Notes: generated by a model from the sequence alone, not told the origin. Numbered from the stretch's first letter, positions 32,789 to 41,697 are shown. The stretch: 64,000 bases of DNA from Caulobacter sp. (GCA_029866155.1 JARWZW010000065.1:16556-80555); one strand, 5' to 3'. Numbers and translations are program-made.

Positions 32789-34144
32789 TCAGCCCGCCGG
32801 CCTGGCGGATTTGAGCATCAGTCCCCGGGCATGGTTGCGCTGAAAGCCCTTCCACACCGTCACGCCACCGGTTCCTGGACTGACCGCGTCATAGGCGCCG
32901 GCCGCCGAGGCAGGCCAGACTCCATCCTCAGCGCGTTCGCTTGGCAGGTCCAGATAGCTGTCCATCGCCAGATCGCCCATCATGTAACGCCCCAGAAAGG
33001 CGGTGATGAAATGCAGGTTGGCGCCCATCACCCGCTGCTTTCGCCAGACCGGGTCTTCGAACCAGTCCAGATTCCAGAGGCTGTCCCGCATGGTCTCAGG
33101 CGCCGGGCCGACGCCCAGGCTGTGGCCGCCATTCTCGAAGACCAGCATATAGCGCCGGGCGTTGACAGCGCCGGCGAACAGGGCGGCGGGACCGTCGGCA
33201 TAGCCCACGGTGCGGTCGCGGTCTCCGGCGATGATCATCAGGGGCGTGCGAAGGTCGGACAGGCCTGCGGCGCCCCAGGCATTCATCGCGCCGCCGCCAG
33301 CAGGGGCCAGGGCGACAACCGCCTTGAGACCGGGAATGGCGCTATCGGCGGCTCGGGTGCCGCCGCGCAGATAGGGGCGCATCAGTCCGCCGGGGACAGC
33401 CAGGCCTGGGGCGCCGGTCGGATTGAGGCCTGCGCCGGCGGCGGTCAGGACGCCATAGCCGCCCATGGAATAGCCAATGGCCGCTACTCGGTCCGGATCG
33501 ATCACGGCGCCCAGAGCGTCTCCGGACCCTCCGCCGCGGGCCTTCAGGCTGGCGGCGACAAAGGCTAGGTCCAGAGGGCGGCGCATCAGGGGGCCAACGA
33601 AGGCGCCGGGGTTGGTGATCGGCGGGTCTCTGTGGTGGATGGCGGCCACCACATAGCCCTTGCTGGCCAGGTTCTCGGCCAGCCAGCTCATCATCGACGG
33701 GTCATTACTGTAGCCATGGGAGACCAGCACGAGGGGATGGCGGCCGTCTGCAGGCTTCAGGTCACGGTAGGCTGCGCCCGCGATAGTGAAGGGCGCATCG
33801 ACGCCAGGCGCCTCTGTGGGCAGGCCCGCACGATAGGCGACTGTTCTTGCGAGCAGGCCGGGCTTTCGGGCCGGATACCAGACATCGACCTCCAGGCGAC
33901 GGTCAGCGCTGACGGCCGTTCCGGTGGCGGGGTTCCAGGTGAGGGGATCCAGCTGGCCAGACTGGACCAGGGACAGGGTTCGAAAGCCCACAGGCCATGA
34001 ACCAGGACGGGCAAGCTGAGGCGCATCCGCCTCGATCACGGCGACCGGACCCTGAGCCGCCAGAACCTGGGCGGGCGCAGCAAGTAGCCCGACGGCGAGC
34101 GCCAGTGGGGTCAGGCGCCCGTAGAGGGATGAAAGCTTGAGCAT
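32789..34144 (-). CDS. Secreted alpha/beta hydrolase (PAF-AH/dienelactone hydrolase-like)
   Basis: 451-aa secreted hydrolase. Signal peptide about 1-29 (cleavage after VLAA). Domain features: VDVWYPARKP, oxyanion/His region LVLVSHGYSNDPSMMSWLAE, nucleophile elbow AIGYSMGGYG (G-Y-S-M-G), acid MIIAGDRDRTVGY and catalytic His in ENGGHSLGVG. Resembles PAF-acetylhydrolase/lipase-type enzymes. Start ATG 34144 is preceded by GAAAGGGG; a farther upstream start adds a basic stretch before the signal. It is convergent with flagellin 1 and probably unrelated to motility. Substrate unknown. Confidence 0.8.
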   Translation of the reverse strand: MLKLSSLYGRLTPLALAVGLLAAPAQVLAAQGPVAVIEADAPQLARPGSWPVGFRTLSLVQSGQLDPLTWNPATGTAVSADRRLEVDVWYPARKPGLLARTVAYRAGLPTEAPGVDAPFTIAGAAYRDLKPADGRHPLVLVSHGYSNDPSMMSWLAENLASKGYVVAAIHHRDPPITNPGAFVGPLMRRPLDLAFVAASLKARGGGSGDALGAVIDPDRVAAIGYSMGGYGVLTAAGAGLNPTGAPGLAVPGGLMRPYLRGGTRAADSAIPGLKAVVALAPAGGGAMNAWGAAGLSDLRTPLMIIAGDRDRTVGYADGPAALFAGAVNARRYMLVFENGGHSLGVGPAPETMRDSLWNLDWFEDPVWRKQRVMGANLHFITAFLGRYMMGDLAMDSYLDLPSERAEDGVWPASAAGAYDAVSPGTGGVTVWKGFQRNHARGLMLKSARPAG

Positions 34145-34216
34145 CAACCGGGCCCCTTTCCTGTGTCTGGCGGCTGGCCGACAGGACACGGGAAAGGGTC
34201 CGGTTCAAGATGCGGA

Positions 34217-34666
34217 TCAGAATTTCATCTTCGGACGGATGCCGATGGTCCGGGGTCGGGCATAGGTGACCCGGTCGCCGACCTGATAGACCTTGTAGTA
34301 GATGGCCCGTCCGATGTCGGTCTCCTTGGCCCCGTTGGTCAGGTTGTTGCCGAAGATGCCGATTTCGTAGTTGCCAAACTCATAGGCCGCCGAGGCGCTG
34401 ACATTCTTGGACTCGGGGATCTCGGCATTGGAGGCCCTCGGTCCGGTCTTGGTCAGCACGCCGCCGAAGATGGTCGTCGAGAATTGGCTGAAGGTGGTCT
34501 GCTGCTCGCCCCGGAACTGATAGCTGGCCTGGGCATGGAGTTCGCCCGGACCGATCTGCTTGTCGAAGAAGAGGGCGGCTGTGGCGCCCTCGTCCATCCG
34601 ACGCAGGATGAAAGCCACCTGCGCCCCAATGAACTTCGGCCTCACCACGGTCGCTCCTCGCACCAT
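34217..34666 (-). pseudogene. C-terminal remnant of a TonB-dependent receptor
   Basis: About 140 aligned residues of a TonB-dependent receptor barrel end: PKFIGAQVAFILRRM, ELHAQASYQFRGEQQTTF, NVSASAAYEFGNYEIGIFGNNLTN and the terminal YARPRTIGIRPKMKF with the C-terminal Phe. Signal, plug and most of the barrel are missing, and the upstream DNA is unrelated and lower in GC. So this is the 3' end of a gene cut by a deletion or rearrangement at about 34670. An ATG and a frame remain but there is no signal, so it cannot be a working receptor. Confidence 0.8.
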
Positions 34667-34759
34667 GGCCCAAGCCCCAAAACGGGAAAACTCTTACTCA
34701 ATCTGGTCCCATTTTTCAGGAGCAGGTCAGATTTCGAAAGGCAGGCAGGTGTAGCTTAA

Positions 34760-34779
34760 CCGGTTTTCCACGAAACCGG
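34760..34779. repeat. Inverted repeat CCGGTTT/AAACCGG
   Basis: 7-bp perfect arms around TCCACG in the low-GC region between the truncated TonB receptor and the orphan lipoprotein gene; a possible terminator or operator. Confidence 0.35.
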
Positions 34780-34858
34780 ATGCAGTTCATTCCCATGCAA
34801 TCTGCTCAAGTGATCAGGCCGCTTGAAAGGTGACTGATCAAATAATCGAGGACGCTCC

Positions 34859-35374
34859 ATGCGAAAATTCGCATTCTCGGCCCTTGCTATTGCGGTTGCA
34901 CTTCAGGGATGCGGTGAGTCAGTCAGAATTCCGGGCCTCAACGGCGGCTCACCGGCAGAGATCAAGGCGATCTATAGGTCCTGCTATAACGCCCAAGGCG
35001 AGCGGGGAGCGATGATTGAAGCTGCGATGCAAAGCGCAGAGAGTGCGGACTATGCAGCCCGCTCCAAGACTGCGGCAGAGATTTGTATTCGAGGTCGGAG
35101 AAAGCTCTTTACCTTCTCATCGCAGCAGCCCTGCATCCCTCTTCTTATTTCACAGGAAGCAGTATTTTGGGCAATGAACAACATTTTTGAGGGACGAGCG
35201 AGCCCAGAGCCTGATCGGGTGGGGAGGGATCGCTACGCGATTTCGCCAATGCTAGGGCCCGAGGTTGAACTTGATCCTGGCTATGATCTCGGTTTAGTCA
35301 ATGGGCTCAACTTCCCAACATCCGAAGAGGTGGGCGCTTGCTTTCACTCTATGGGTTTGGCGATGCCGCAGTAG
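34859..35374 (+). CDS. Low-GC orphan lipoprotein
   Basis: 171 aa, lipoprotein signal ending LQGC (Cys18), mature part with four or more cysteines (SCYNAQG, AEICIRGRRK, QPCIPLL, GACFHSMG) that could form disulfides. GAGGACG precedes the ATG. Base composition is visibly lower in GC than the surrounding genes and codon use is atypical (many A/T third positions), so it was probably acquired by transfer. It sits beside a truncated TonB receptor. No family recognised. Confidence 0.6.
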   Translation: MRKFAFSALAIAVALQGCGESVRIPGLNGGSPAEIKAIYRSCYNAQGERGAMIEAAMQSAESADYAARSKTAAEICIRGRRKLFTFSSQQPCIPLLISQEAVFWAMNNIFEGRASPEPDRVGRDRYAISPMLGPEVELDPGYDLGLVNGLNFPTSEEVGACFHSMGLAMPQ

Positions 35375-35580
35375 ACCGATCCTGCGGCTATGGCGGGACC
35401 CAACGAATGAAAGACCGGTTCGGGTCGGGAGTGGGCAGAGCGACCCTGTCAGAAGCCTGACTTCGCCAGGAATTGGCCAAGTATCCGGGCGCGACTGCCG
35501 TGACCAAAGCTTCTCACCCAACCATAATGGGATTCCTTTTAAGGGGCGGACTTTAGCATCTCCAATGGAGTTTCAGGGGG

Positions 35581-35733
35581 TCATGTCAATTCATCGGCGA
35601 TCTTGAATTTCAATTCCACTTCAACACCGGAGCTCTGGATAGATTTCTTATTGTCCGTGAAAAAGTATGAGCAGTCGAGCGCCAGCCGGGTCTGAAAGTC
35701 AATCCAGTCGATGAAACAGGCGTCGGCGCTCAC
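35581..35733 (-). CDS. Possible 50-aa fragment ORF
   Basis: Frame from GTG 35733 to TGA 35581, about 50 aa: ACFIDWIDFQTRLALDCSYF then DNKKSIQSSGVEVELKFKIA. Coding-like but with no clear SD and an in-frame stop a few codons upstream, so it may be the tail of a lost gene in this low-GC, rearranged zone. The rest of 35375-35799 shows nothing recognisable. Confidence 0.3.
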   Translation of the reverse strand: MSADACFIDWIDFQTRLALDCSYFFTDNKKSIQSSGVEVELKFKIADELT

Positions 35734-35799
35734 CGTTGCAGCCAGCTATTGTTTCACGATAGTGAAAGAGCGCTCGGACTGGTCAAGACCTTCGACAGA

Positions 35800-37650
35800 T
35801 CAGACGGCCCGATTCCTTAGCGACCTTGATCGGGCATCGTCTAGATGTGCGTCCGCTGAAGAGAGCGTGAACTGTCCTACCAGATCAGCGAGGCGATCGG
35901 CTTCTCCCTTCAGGGAATGGGCGGCGGCAGTGGTTTCCTCGACCATTGCGGCGTTCTGCTGGGTCATCTGGTCCATGTTGATCACCGCATGGTTGACCTC
36001 ATTGAGGCCGCTGGCCTGCTCCGTCGCAGAGGCCGTGATCTCCTGCACCAGTTCGGCAATCTGGGTCACCCGTGACAGGATCGAGCTGAGGGCGGCGCCG
36101 GTGTTTCCGACCAGGGTCACGCCCTCGCCAACCTTGGTCGAAGCGTTGGCGATCAGGCCCTTGATTTCCTTGGCGGCTTCAGCCGAGCGCTGCGCCAGGG
36201 CGCGAACCTCCTGGGCGACCACGGCGAACCCGCGCCCCGCATCACCGGCCCTGGCAGCCTCAACGCCGGCGTTCAGGGCCAGGAGGTTGGTCTGGAAGGC
36301 GATTTCGTCAATCACGCCGATGATCTGGGCGATCTGGCTGGAGGAAGATTCGATTTCCCCGACCGCTCTGATGGTGGCCTCGACGGTCCTTTCGGCCGCC
36401 TGGGCTTCGGTGCGGGCGTCGTTGACGATACTGTTGGCGCGCTTGGCGCCGTCGGCTGACTGGCGAACGGTGGACGTGATCTGATCCAATGCGGCCGCCG
36501 TCTGTTCCAGGCTGGCAGCCTGCTGTTCGGTCCGGCGCGACAGGTCATCGGCGGCCTGAGCGATCTCGTCCGAGCCGAAGCCGACGCCGACGGCGGCCTG
36601 ACGGATGAGGTCGAGAGTCAGGCTCAGTTTCTGCGAGGCGTCGTTGAAGTCGGTGCGCAGCTGGTCGTAGTCCGCCCCGAAGGATTTCGCGAAGCGGAAG
36701 CTGAAATCGCCAGCCGACAACCGTTCTAGTCCCTTGGCGAGATCGTTGATTGCGGCGACCCTGACCTCATTGGCGGCGCGGCGCTCATCCTGCTCGCGGC
36801 TTTGAATGCTGAGTGCCCTTTCCCTCTCGCGACTGGCTTCCTGTTCCAGGAGAAGGTTATGGCGTTCCAGCACGCCCTGCCGAAAAATTTCTACAGACTT
36901 GGCCATGTCGCCCAGTTCGTCCTGGCGATTGGCGAAGGGCACGGGCTTTTCGTAGTTTCCGGCGGCAAGGTCCCCCATGTAGCGGGTGATGGACTCGATG
37001 GGGCTGACGATCCCTTTTCGCATGGCCCAGACACCGCCGCCGATAATCAGGGCGAGCAGGGCGCCCAGGCCGGCCATGATGCTGAGGCCGAGGGTCTGGA
37101 CCCGGTTGGCCTCCGCCTCGACACGGGCGTTTTCGGCGGCAACCAGGGGCACCATGGTGTCGACCGCCTTACGGTGCGCCCGATAGGCCGTCATCATGTC
37201 GGCATTGGCGGCGCTGGCGGCGGCCGGGTCGGATTTTTGCAAGGCGTCGGTCAGCCGGAAGGCCGCATCCCAGACCTGTTGGGCGGCCTTGTCGGAGTCT
37301 CCGTAGAGGAGGGCCTTGGCCTCGGGCAGGATCTCGATGTCCCGCCAGTATTCAACCCGGGCATTATAATCTGCGCGAAGCCTTTTCAGGCGGCTGGCTG
37401 TCTTTAAGGCTTCATCCTGTGAGCCATCGGACGCGGCCGTACTGGCTTCAAGATAGGCCTCGATCACATAGAGGGGCGGTGGCAGGATGTCGGCGACCAG
37501 GTCCTTGCCGGCGATGACCTTGGTATAGAGGCTACCGCCGATCCTGACCTGGTTGATGGATACCCAGGCAGAAAGGCTCAACAGAATCAAGCCAGCGGCC
37601 AGCGCAAGGCCAAACAGGCTCATGGCGCCAGAAAGGCGGAGTTTAGGCAC
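35800..37650 (-). CDS. Methyl-accepting chemotaxis protein (copy 1)
   Basis: 616-aa transmembrane chemoreceptor. TM1 about 10-30, a periplasmic four-helix-type sensor about 31-188, TM2 about 189-210, HAMP about 211-265, then a coiled-coil signalling domain with the conserved tip [20 protein letters not shown] and [20 protein letters not shown]. No C-terminal NWETF-type CheR-tether pentapeptide is present. GTG start at 37650 with AAAGGA upstream. It is a close paralog of the next gene (38152-39996): sensor domains differ mildly and signalling domains are almost identical, evidence of duplication. Ligand unknown. Confidence 0.92.
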   Translation of the reverse strand: MPKLRLSGAMSLFGLALAAGLILLSLSAWVSINQVRIGGSLYTKVIAGKDLVADILPPPLYVIEAYLEASTAASDGSQDEALKTASRLKRLRADYNARVEYWRDIEILPEAKALLYGDSDKAAQQVWDAAFRLTDALQKSDPAAASAANADMMTAYRAHRKAVDTMVPLVAAENARVEAEANRVQTLGLSIMAGLGALLALIIGGGVWAMRKGIVSPIESITRYMGDLAAGNYEKPVPFANRQDELGDMAKSVEIFRQGVLERHNLLLEQEASRERERALSIQSREQDERRAANEVRVAAINDLAKGLERLSAGDFSFRFAKSFGADYDQLRTDFNDASQKLSLTLDLIRQAAVGVGFGSDEIAQAADDLSRRTEQQAASLEQTAAALDQITSTVRQSADGAKRANSIVNDARTEAQAAERTVEATIRAVGEIESSSSQIAQIIGVIDEIAFQTNLLALNAGVEAARAGDAGRGFAVVAQEVRALAQRSAEAAKEIKGLIANASTKVGEGVTLVGNTGAALSSILSRVTQIAELVQEITASATEQASGLNEVNHAVINMDQMTQQNAAMVEETTAAAHSLKGEADRLADLVGQFTLSSADAHLDDARSRSLRNRAV

Positions 37651-38151
37651 GGCGGCATCCTTTCCCAGTCGAGTCCGTCAAAGACAGCCTTCTGCCAAAG
37701 AGCGATTGGGTCTCTTGACGCCGCCCTTCCGCCGCTCGCGGGTGTCGAGGCAAGGGCGCGGCCGAGTTCCGCCTCTCCGCCAGATAACTGCCTACTGCAT
37801 CTCAATCAGGATCGGGGCGTCGACAGAATTGCATTTGTTTCTTCTGCCGTGCCGAGCCTTAGCGGCTCTAACTACCCTTCTTGAGTACAATCTTCGGATT
37901 CGGCTCTAAAGAAGGTTGATTTACAAAAATCTAATGAGAGGCGGATGCTCAACCTATAAGAGCATTACGTGGCGTGCCTACTTTTCCCGTCGAGCAATAG
38001 TTGCCTGACAGGACAAAATCGAGCAGCTCATACAGGGGGCGCCGGGTCGGTCTAGCCTTCCGGAAGAGTCCCCTAAACGCTTCAGATCGTTGTCACCGTC
38101 AGTCGACGGCGGAAGATGACCCGAGCCAAGCCTCCCTTGTCTCTGGCGATA
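37651..38151. other. Intergenic region between MCP paralogs
   Basis: 501 bp between the two chemoreceptors. No plausible gene. It is moderately AT-rich near 37800-38000 and should contain the promoter of copy 1 and the terminator of copy 2, but no clear motif could be assigned. Confidence 0.4.
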
Positions 38152-39996
38152 TCATGCGGCGGACCTGCGCATTGACCGAACGTCGGCATTGGCCATCTTG
38201 GCGTCGGCCGAGAAGAGGGCGAACTGTCCCACCAGTTCGGCCAGACGATCGGCTTCGCCCTTGAGCGAATGGGCGGCGGCCGTAGTCTCTTCGACCATGG
38301 CGGCGTTCTGCTGGGTCATCTGGTCCATGTGGTTGACCGCATGGTTGACCTCGTTGAGAGCCGCCGCCTGTTCCCCAGCCGAGGCCGTGATCTCGTGGAC
38401 CAGTTCTGCAATCTGGGTGACCCGCGACAGGATGGTGCTGAGGGCCGTTCCCGTATGTCCGACCAGGTTGACACCCTCGCCGACCTTGGTCGAGGCATTG
38501 GCGATCAGGCCCTTGATTTCCTTGGCTGCCTCGGCCGAGCGTTGCGCCAGGGCCCGAACTTCCTGGGCCACCACAGCGAAGCCTCGCCCGGCATCGCCGG
38601 CCCGGGCGGCTTCCACGCCGGCGTTCAGGGCCAGAAGGTTGGTCTGGAAAGCGATCTCATCGATCACCCCGATGATCTGGGCGATCTGGCTTGAAGAGGT
38701 CGCGATCTCGCCGACGGCCCTGATGGTCGCCTCTACGGTCCTTTCGGCTTCCTGGGCTTCGGTCCTGGCGTCGCCGACAATCACATTGGCGCGCTTTGCG
38801 CCATCGGCCGTCTGCCGGACCGTTGAGGTGATCTGGTCAAGGGCTGCAGCGGTCTGTTCCAGGCTGGCAGCCTGCTGCTCGGTCCGGCGCGACAGGTCAT
38901 CGGCGGCCTGGGCGATCTCGTCCGAGCCGCAGCCAACGCCGAGGGCGGCCTGGCGGATCAGGCCGAGAGTCAGGCTGAGTTTTTTCGAGGCGTCATTGAA
39001 GTCGGTGCGCAGCTGGTCGTAGTCGGTCCCGAAGGACTCGGCGAAACGGAAGCTGACATCTCCCGCCGACAGGCGCTCCAGGCCCTTGGCGAGGTTATTG
39101 ATCGCATGGACCCGCACTTCGTTGGCGGCGCGGCGCTCGGCCTGTTGGCGGTTCTGTTCGCCCAGTTCCCGCTCACGGCTGGTCTCCTGCTCCAGGCGCA
39201 GGCTGCGGCGTTCCAGCACGCCTTCCCGGAAGATGGCCACGGACTTGGCCATGTCGCCCAGTTCGTCCTGGCGACCGGCGAAGGGCACGGGCTTTTCGTA
39301 GTTTCCGGCGGCAAGGTCCCCCATGTAGCGGGTGATGGACTCGATGGGGCTGACAATGCCCTTGCGCATCATCCAGACGCCGCCGCCGATGATCAGGGCG
39401 AGCAGGGCCCCCAGGCCGGCCATGATGCTGAGGCCGAGGGTCTGGACCCGGCTGGCCTCCGCCTCGACCCGGACGTTTTCGGCGGCGACCAGGGGCACCA
39501 TGGCGTCGATCGCCTGACGGTGTTGCTGGTAGGCTGCGATCATGTCGCTGTTGGCCGCTTCGGCGGCGGCCATATCGGACCGCTGCAGGGCGTCGGTCAT
39601 TCTGAAGGCCGAGCTCCAGACCTTCTGGGCCGCCTTGTCCGAGTCGCCATACAGAAGCGCCTTGGCCTGGGGCAGGATCTCGACATCGCGCCAATGGGCG
39701 ACCCGGGCGTCATAGTCGGCGCGCAGCTGGGTCAGGCGCCTGGCTGTTTTCGCGGCTTCTCCAACGCTGCCGTTGGAATGGGCCGTGGTGGCCTCAAGAT
39801 AGGCCTCGATGACGTACATGGGGGGCGGCAGGATGTCGGCGACCAGATCCTTGCCGGCGACAACCTTGGTATAGAGGGCTCCGCCGATCCGGACCTCATT
39901 GATCGAAACCCAGGCCGCTGCACTCAGAAAGAGCAGGCCGGCAGCCAGCGCGGCGCCGAAGAGGTTCATTGCGCCGGAAAAGCGGAGTTTGAGCAT
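38152..39996 (-). CDS. Methyl-accepting chemotaxis protein (copy 2)
   Basis: 614-aa chemoreceptor with the same layout as copy 1: TM1, periplasmic helical sensor, TM2, HAMP and the [20 protein letters not shown] signalling tip. Both end in a short basic tail without a methyltransferase tether. Differences cluster in the sensor domain (for example EATTAHSNGSVGEAAKTARR versus [20 protein letters not shown]), consistent with divergence of ligand specificity after duplication. ATG 39996 was chosen (MLKLRFSGAMNLFG); an in-frame extension to 40146 has no SD. A GntR gene lies upstream on the same strand. Confidence 0.92.
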   Translation of the reverse strand: MLKLRFSGAMNLFGAALAAGLLFLSAAAWVSINEVRIGGALYTKVVAGKDLVADILPPPMYVIEAYLEATTAHSNGSVGEAAKTARRLTQLRADYDARVAHWRDVEILPQAKALLYGDSDKAAQKVWSSAFRMTDALQRSDMAAAEAANSDMIAAYQQHRQAIDAMVPLVAAENVRVEAEASRVQTLGLSIMAGLGALLALIIGGGVWMMRKGIVSPIESITRYMGDLAAGNYEKPVPFAGRQDELGDMAKSVAIFREGVLERRSLRLEQETSRERELGEQNRQQAERRAANEVRVHAINNLAKGLERLSAGDVSFRFAESFGTDYDQLRTDFNDASKKLSLTLGLIRQAALGVGCGSDEIAQAADDLSRRTEQQAASLEQTAAALDQITSTVRQTADGAKRANVIVGDARTEAQEAERTVEATIRAVGEIATSSSQIAQIIGVIDEIAFQTNLLALNAGVEAARAGDAGRGFAVVAQEVRALAQRSAEAAKEIKGLIANASTKVGEGVNLVGHTGTALSTILSRVTQIAELVHEITASAGEQAAALNEVNHAVNHMDQMTQQNAAMVEETTAAAHSLKGEADRLAELVGQFALFSADAKMANADVRSMRRSAA

Positions 39997-40321
39997 GACC
40001 GTATCCCCAAGCTGATCACAGCCAACAACCGGTCTCCCGGCAATCGGCGGCCTTTTCGCTTCGCTTCGCCATCCGACGGATTTCGGATAGTCCGCATGTT
40101 TTCCCGACCCATCCGCTCTGCAGAACGACCCCTTCCTGCAGTTCAAAATGGATCTCGATATCGACGGGCTTCTGGCCGTCTCAATCGGCTTGTGGCGTCA
40201 TGCGCAGCACGCCTTTTCGTGGCGTCAAGTCGCACGTGTATTCTCAAATAGCGATGTTCGTGGATTAGTGATTTTCAATGAACAGATCGTATACGATCCG
40301 GAAAAACACCGCTGGCTGCGC
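39997..40321. other. Regulatory region upstream of MCP copy 2
   Basis: 325 bp without a gene between the GntR stop and the MCP start. It holds the GTATAC-centred palindrome at 40285-40298. No other motif recognised. Confidence 0.4.
40285..40298. promoter_or_regulatory. GntR/FCD-type operator GATCGTATACGATC
   Basis: Perfect 14-bp palindrome with the TCGTATACGA core typical of FCD-family GntR operators. It is 24 bp past the GntR stop and 289 bp upstream of MCP copy 2. Confidence 0.5.
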
Positions 40322-40975
40322 TCAGGGCGCGGCATTGACCCGGGCTGCGCTCCAGCGCGCATCGAGCCTGGAACGGTAGAGGGTCTCGACCTTGCTTCGA
40401 TCGCCGGACAGCCAGGCCTTCAGCAGAGAATGCACCTGCTGGATGTCCAGGGCGCCGGATTCCGGCGCCATGTGAACATACCGCTCGGTCCGGAAAAACA
40501 GGTGCCGCATGAGCGCCAGGCTCGTCGGGCGGCGTGCTGGCGCCATCAGGGTTTCAAGCAATTCCAGACGCTCGTCAGCCGTCCGCTTCATGTTCTGAGG
40601 GGCTTCTTCAAGGGCCTCGAGCCTTCGGCGGACGTCCGCCCGCTGATCAGCATCGGCCACGGTCGCCGCCAGGGCTGTGGTGGCGGGCTCGAAGAGGCGC
40701 CTAAGGGTGAAGAGCTCTTCTGCCTCCTCAAGGGTGAGAGGAGCCGCCAGATAGCCCTTGTGCGGCGTGCTGATCACCAGGCCATTGGCCTCCAGTCTGG
40801 TGAGCGCCTCGCGAACAGGAATCTTGCTCATGCCGAACTCGGCAGCGAAGGCGTCCTGGCGGATCGGTTCGCCGGGTGGAATGTCGTGATTGACCAGCCG
40901 TTCGCGCAGGACGTCATGTATCCGGTCCGACAGGGTCTGGATCGTGTTCGACACTATGCCGTCCCTTCGCCCCAT
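40322..40975 (-). CDS. GntR family transcriptional regulator (FCD subfamily)
   Basis: 217 aa. Winged-helix domain about 10-75 with GEPIRQDAFAAEFGMSKIPV / REALTRLEANGLVISTPHKG, followed by an all-helical FCD ligand-binding domain (about 90-210) with metal-site-like DxxxR/H residues. FCD regulators typically sense carboxylic acids or sugars. It is upstream of MCP copy 2 on the same strand, and a palindrome fitting its class lies between them, so it may tie chemoreceptor expression to a metabolite. Metabolite unknown. Confidence 0.85.
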   Translation of the reverse strand: MGRRDGIVSNTIQTLSDRIHDVLRERLVNHDIPPGEPIRQDAFAAEFGMSKIPVREALTRLEANGLVISTPHKGYLAAPLTLEEAEELFTLRRLFEPATTALAATVADADQRADVRRRLEALEEAPQNMKRTADERLELLETLMAPARRPTSLALMRHLFFRTERYVHMAPESGALDIQQVHSLLKAWLSGDRSKVETLYRSRLDARWSAARVNAAP

Positions 40976-41130
40976 CTGACGCGAGGCTCTGTCGGGACGC
41001 TAAGCAGCGTCGAAACGATTGTCACACCGTATTTCCCCATAAGCGGGCCGTTTTGGGCGTGAAAAGGCGCGATTTAAGTCCAAAGATCGGCGATTTTTCG
41101 AATTCGGCCCGCTATTTCGGGGGGCGCGGG

Positions 41131-41149
41131 CCGAAATCGTCGATTTCGG
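41131..41149. promoter_or_regulatory. Palindrome CCGAAATCG-T-CGATTTCGG
   Basis: Perfect 9-bp arms around a single T, with further half-sites within 110 bp on either side. Candidate operator for an unidentified regulator. Confidence 0.4.
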
Positions 41150-41257
41150 TCGCGAAGGGAGGCAAGGGTGCGCCTGTCGGTTCGAGTGATTTCGGTGCTT
41201 GACCTCTGGCCGCACCAAAGAGGGCCAAAACGCCCGGGCGCCGGGCCGAAATCGCAG

Positions 41258-41273
41258 CCCGGCAATAGGTTCC
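41258..41273 (+). promoter_or_regulatory. ftr-like element upstream of the orphan promoter
   Basis: CCCGGCA-ATAGG-TTCC, one mismatch to the CCCGGCA-N5-TGCC pattern seen at the other flagellin promoters. It lies 65 bp upstream of the sigma-54 core at 41338. Confidence 0.4.
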
Positions 41274-41337
41274 CCCGGGTGCTCGATGTCGCGGATCAAA
41301 TAAGTCAATGAAAACAGGGATGGGTCCAAGCCTCAGC

Positions 41338-41352
41338 TGGCCCATGACTTGC
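41338..41352 (+). promoter_or_regulatory. Orphan sigma-54 promoter
   Basis: TGGCCCATGACTTGC fits TGGC-N7-TTGC. It is followed by a leader homologous to that of flagellin 1 but not by a flagellin gene. Confidence 0.8.
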
Positions 41353-41453
41353 TCCCTGCAGGCCTGGGTCAGAAGACCTTCCCGGCGAAAAGCGCCGGAA
41401 CCCCCGACCAGAATGGAAGGACGCCGCCGATGCAAAACTCGGTGGACTACTGT
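41353..41453 (+). pseudogene. Flagellin leader and first codons, gene body missing
   Basis: Aligns with the flagellin 1 leader (31806-31900): shared GGCCTGGGTCAGAAG-type text, GCGCCGGA, CCCCGACCAGAATGGAAGGA and an ATG at 41430, 77 bp from the sigma-54 core (76 bp in flagellin 1). Codons 4-5 (TCGGTG) also match. Beyond about codon 6 the sequence no longer resembles a flagellin; the open frame continuing to 41651 is Arg/Cys-rich and looks random. The remains of a deleted flagellin gene, or a leader kept as a regulatory RNA. Confidence 0.65.
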
Positions 41454-41552
41454 CGTGCACGCGCACCGCGTGGGCGCGACCCGACACATCCGCGGCGCAG
41501 GCCCCCCTGCGAACGCTTCAGAACGGCTGTGCGCTCATCCTGGCGATGGGCG

Positions 41553-41625
41553 CCCGGCAGACCTTGCCGGTTTTGTCCCCGGCAAAGGTTGCCTAGCCAT
41601 GCCCGAATGGGCAGGATTTGCCGGG
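41553..41625 (+). promoter_or_regulatory. Cluster of three ftr-like enhancer sites
   Basis: CCCGGCA-GACCT-TGCC (41553-41568, plus), CCCGGCA-AAGGT-TGCC (41578-41593, plus) and CCCGGCA-AATCC-TGCC (41610-41625, minus) share an identical 11 of 16 bases. They end 73 bp before the sigma-54 core of flagellin 2. Best explained as binding sites for the FlbD-type activator. Confidence 0.6.
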
Positions 41626-41697
41626 TGAAATCATTGCTAACAGACCTATAATGCAATAAAAACAATGCCTTATGGCGGCGCTTCGATCCCGCCCTGT

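Larger units (their letters stand above)
40976..41337. other. Region with repeated CGAAATCG-type motifs
   Basis: No gene seen. Contains the 19-bp palindrome CCGAAATCG-T-CGATTTCGG (41131-41149) and scattered half-sites (GGCGATTTTTCG near 41089, GATTTCGG near 41190, GCCGAAATCG near 41244), plus an ftr-like element at 41258-41273. Possibly a multi-site regulatory region for gntR and the orphan flagellin promoter. Confidence 0.4.

Noticed and set aside
38001..38264. 87-codon plus-strand frame overlapping the MCP copy 2 end
   Set aside because: Runs antisense into the chemoreceptor and has no SD or motif.
41430..41651. Open frame of 73 codons after the orphan flagellin leader
   Set aside because: Arg/Cys/Pro-rich, no resemblance to flagellin beyond six codons, and it runs through the ftr-like sites; more likely non-coding.
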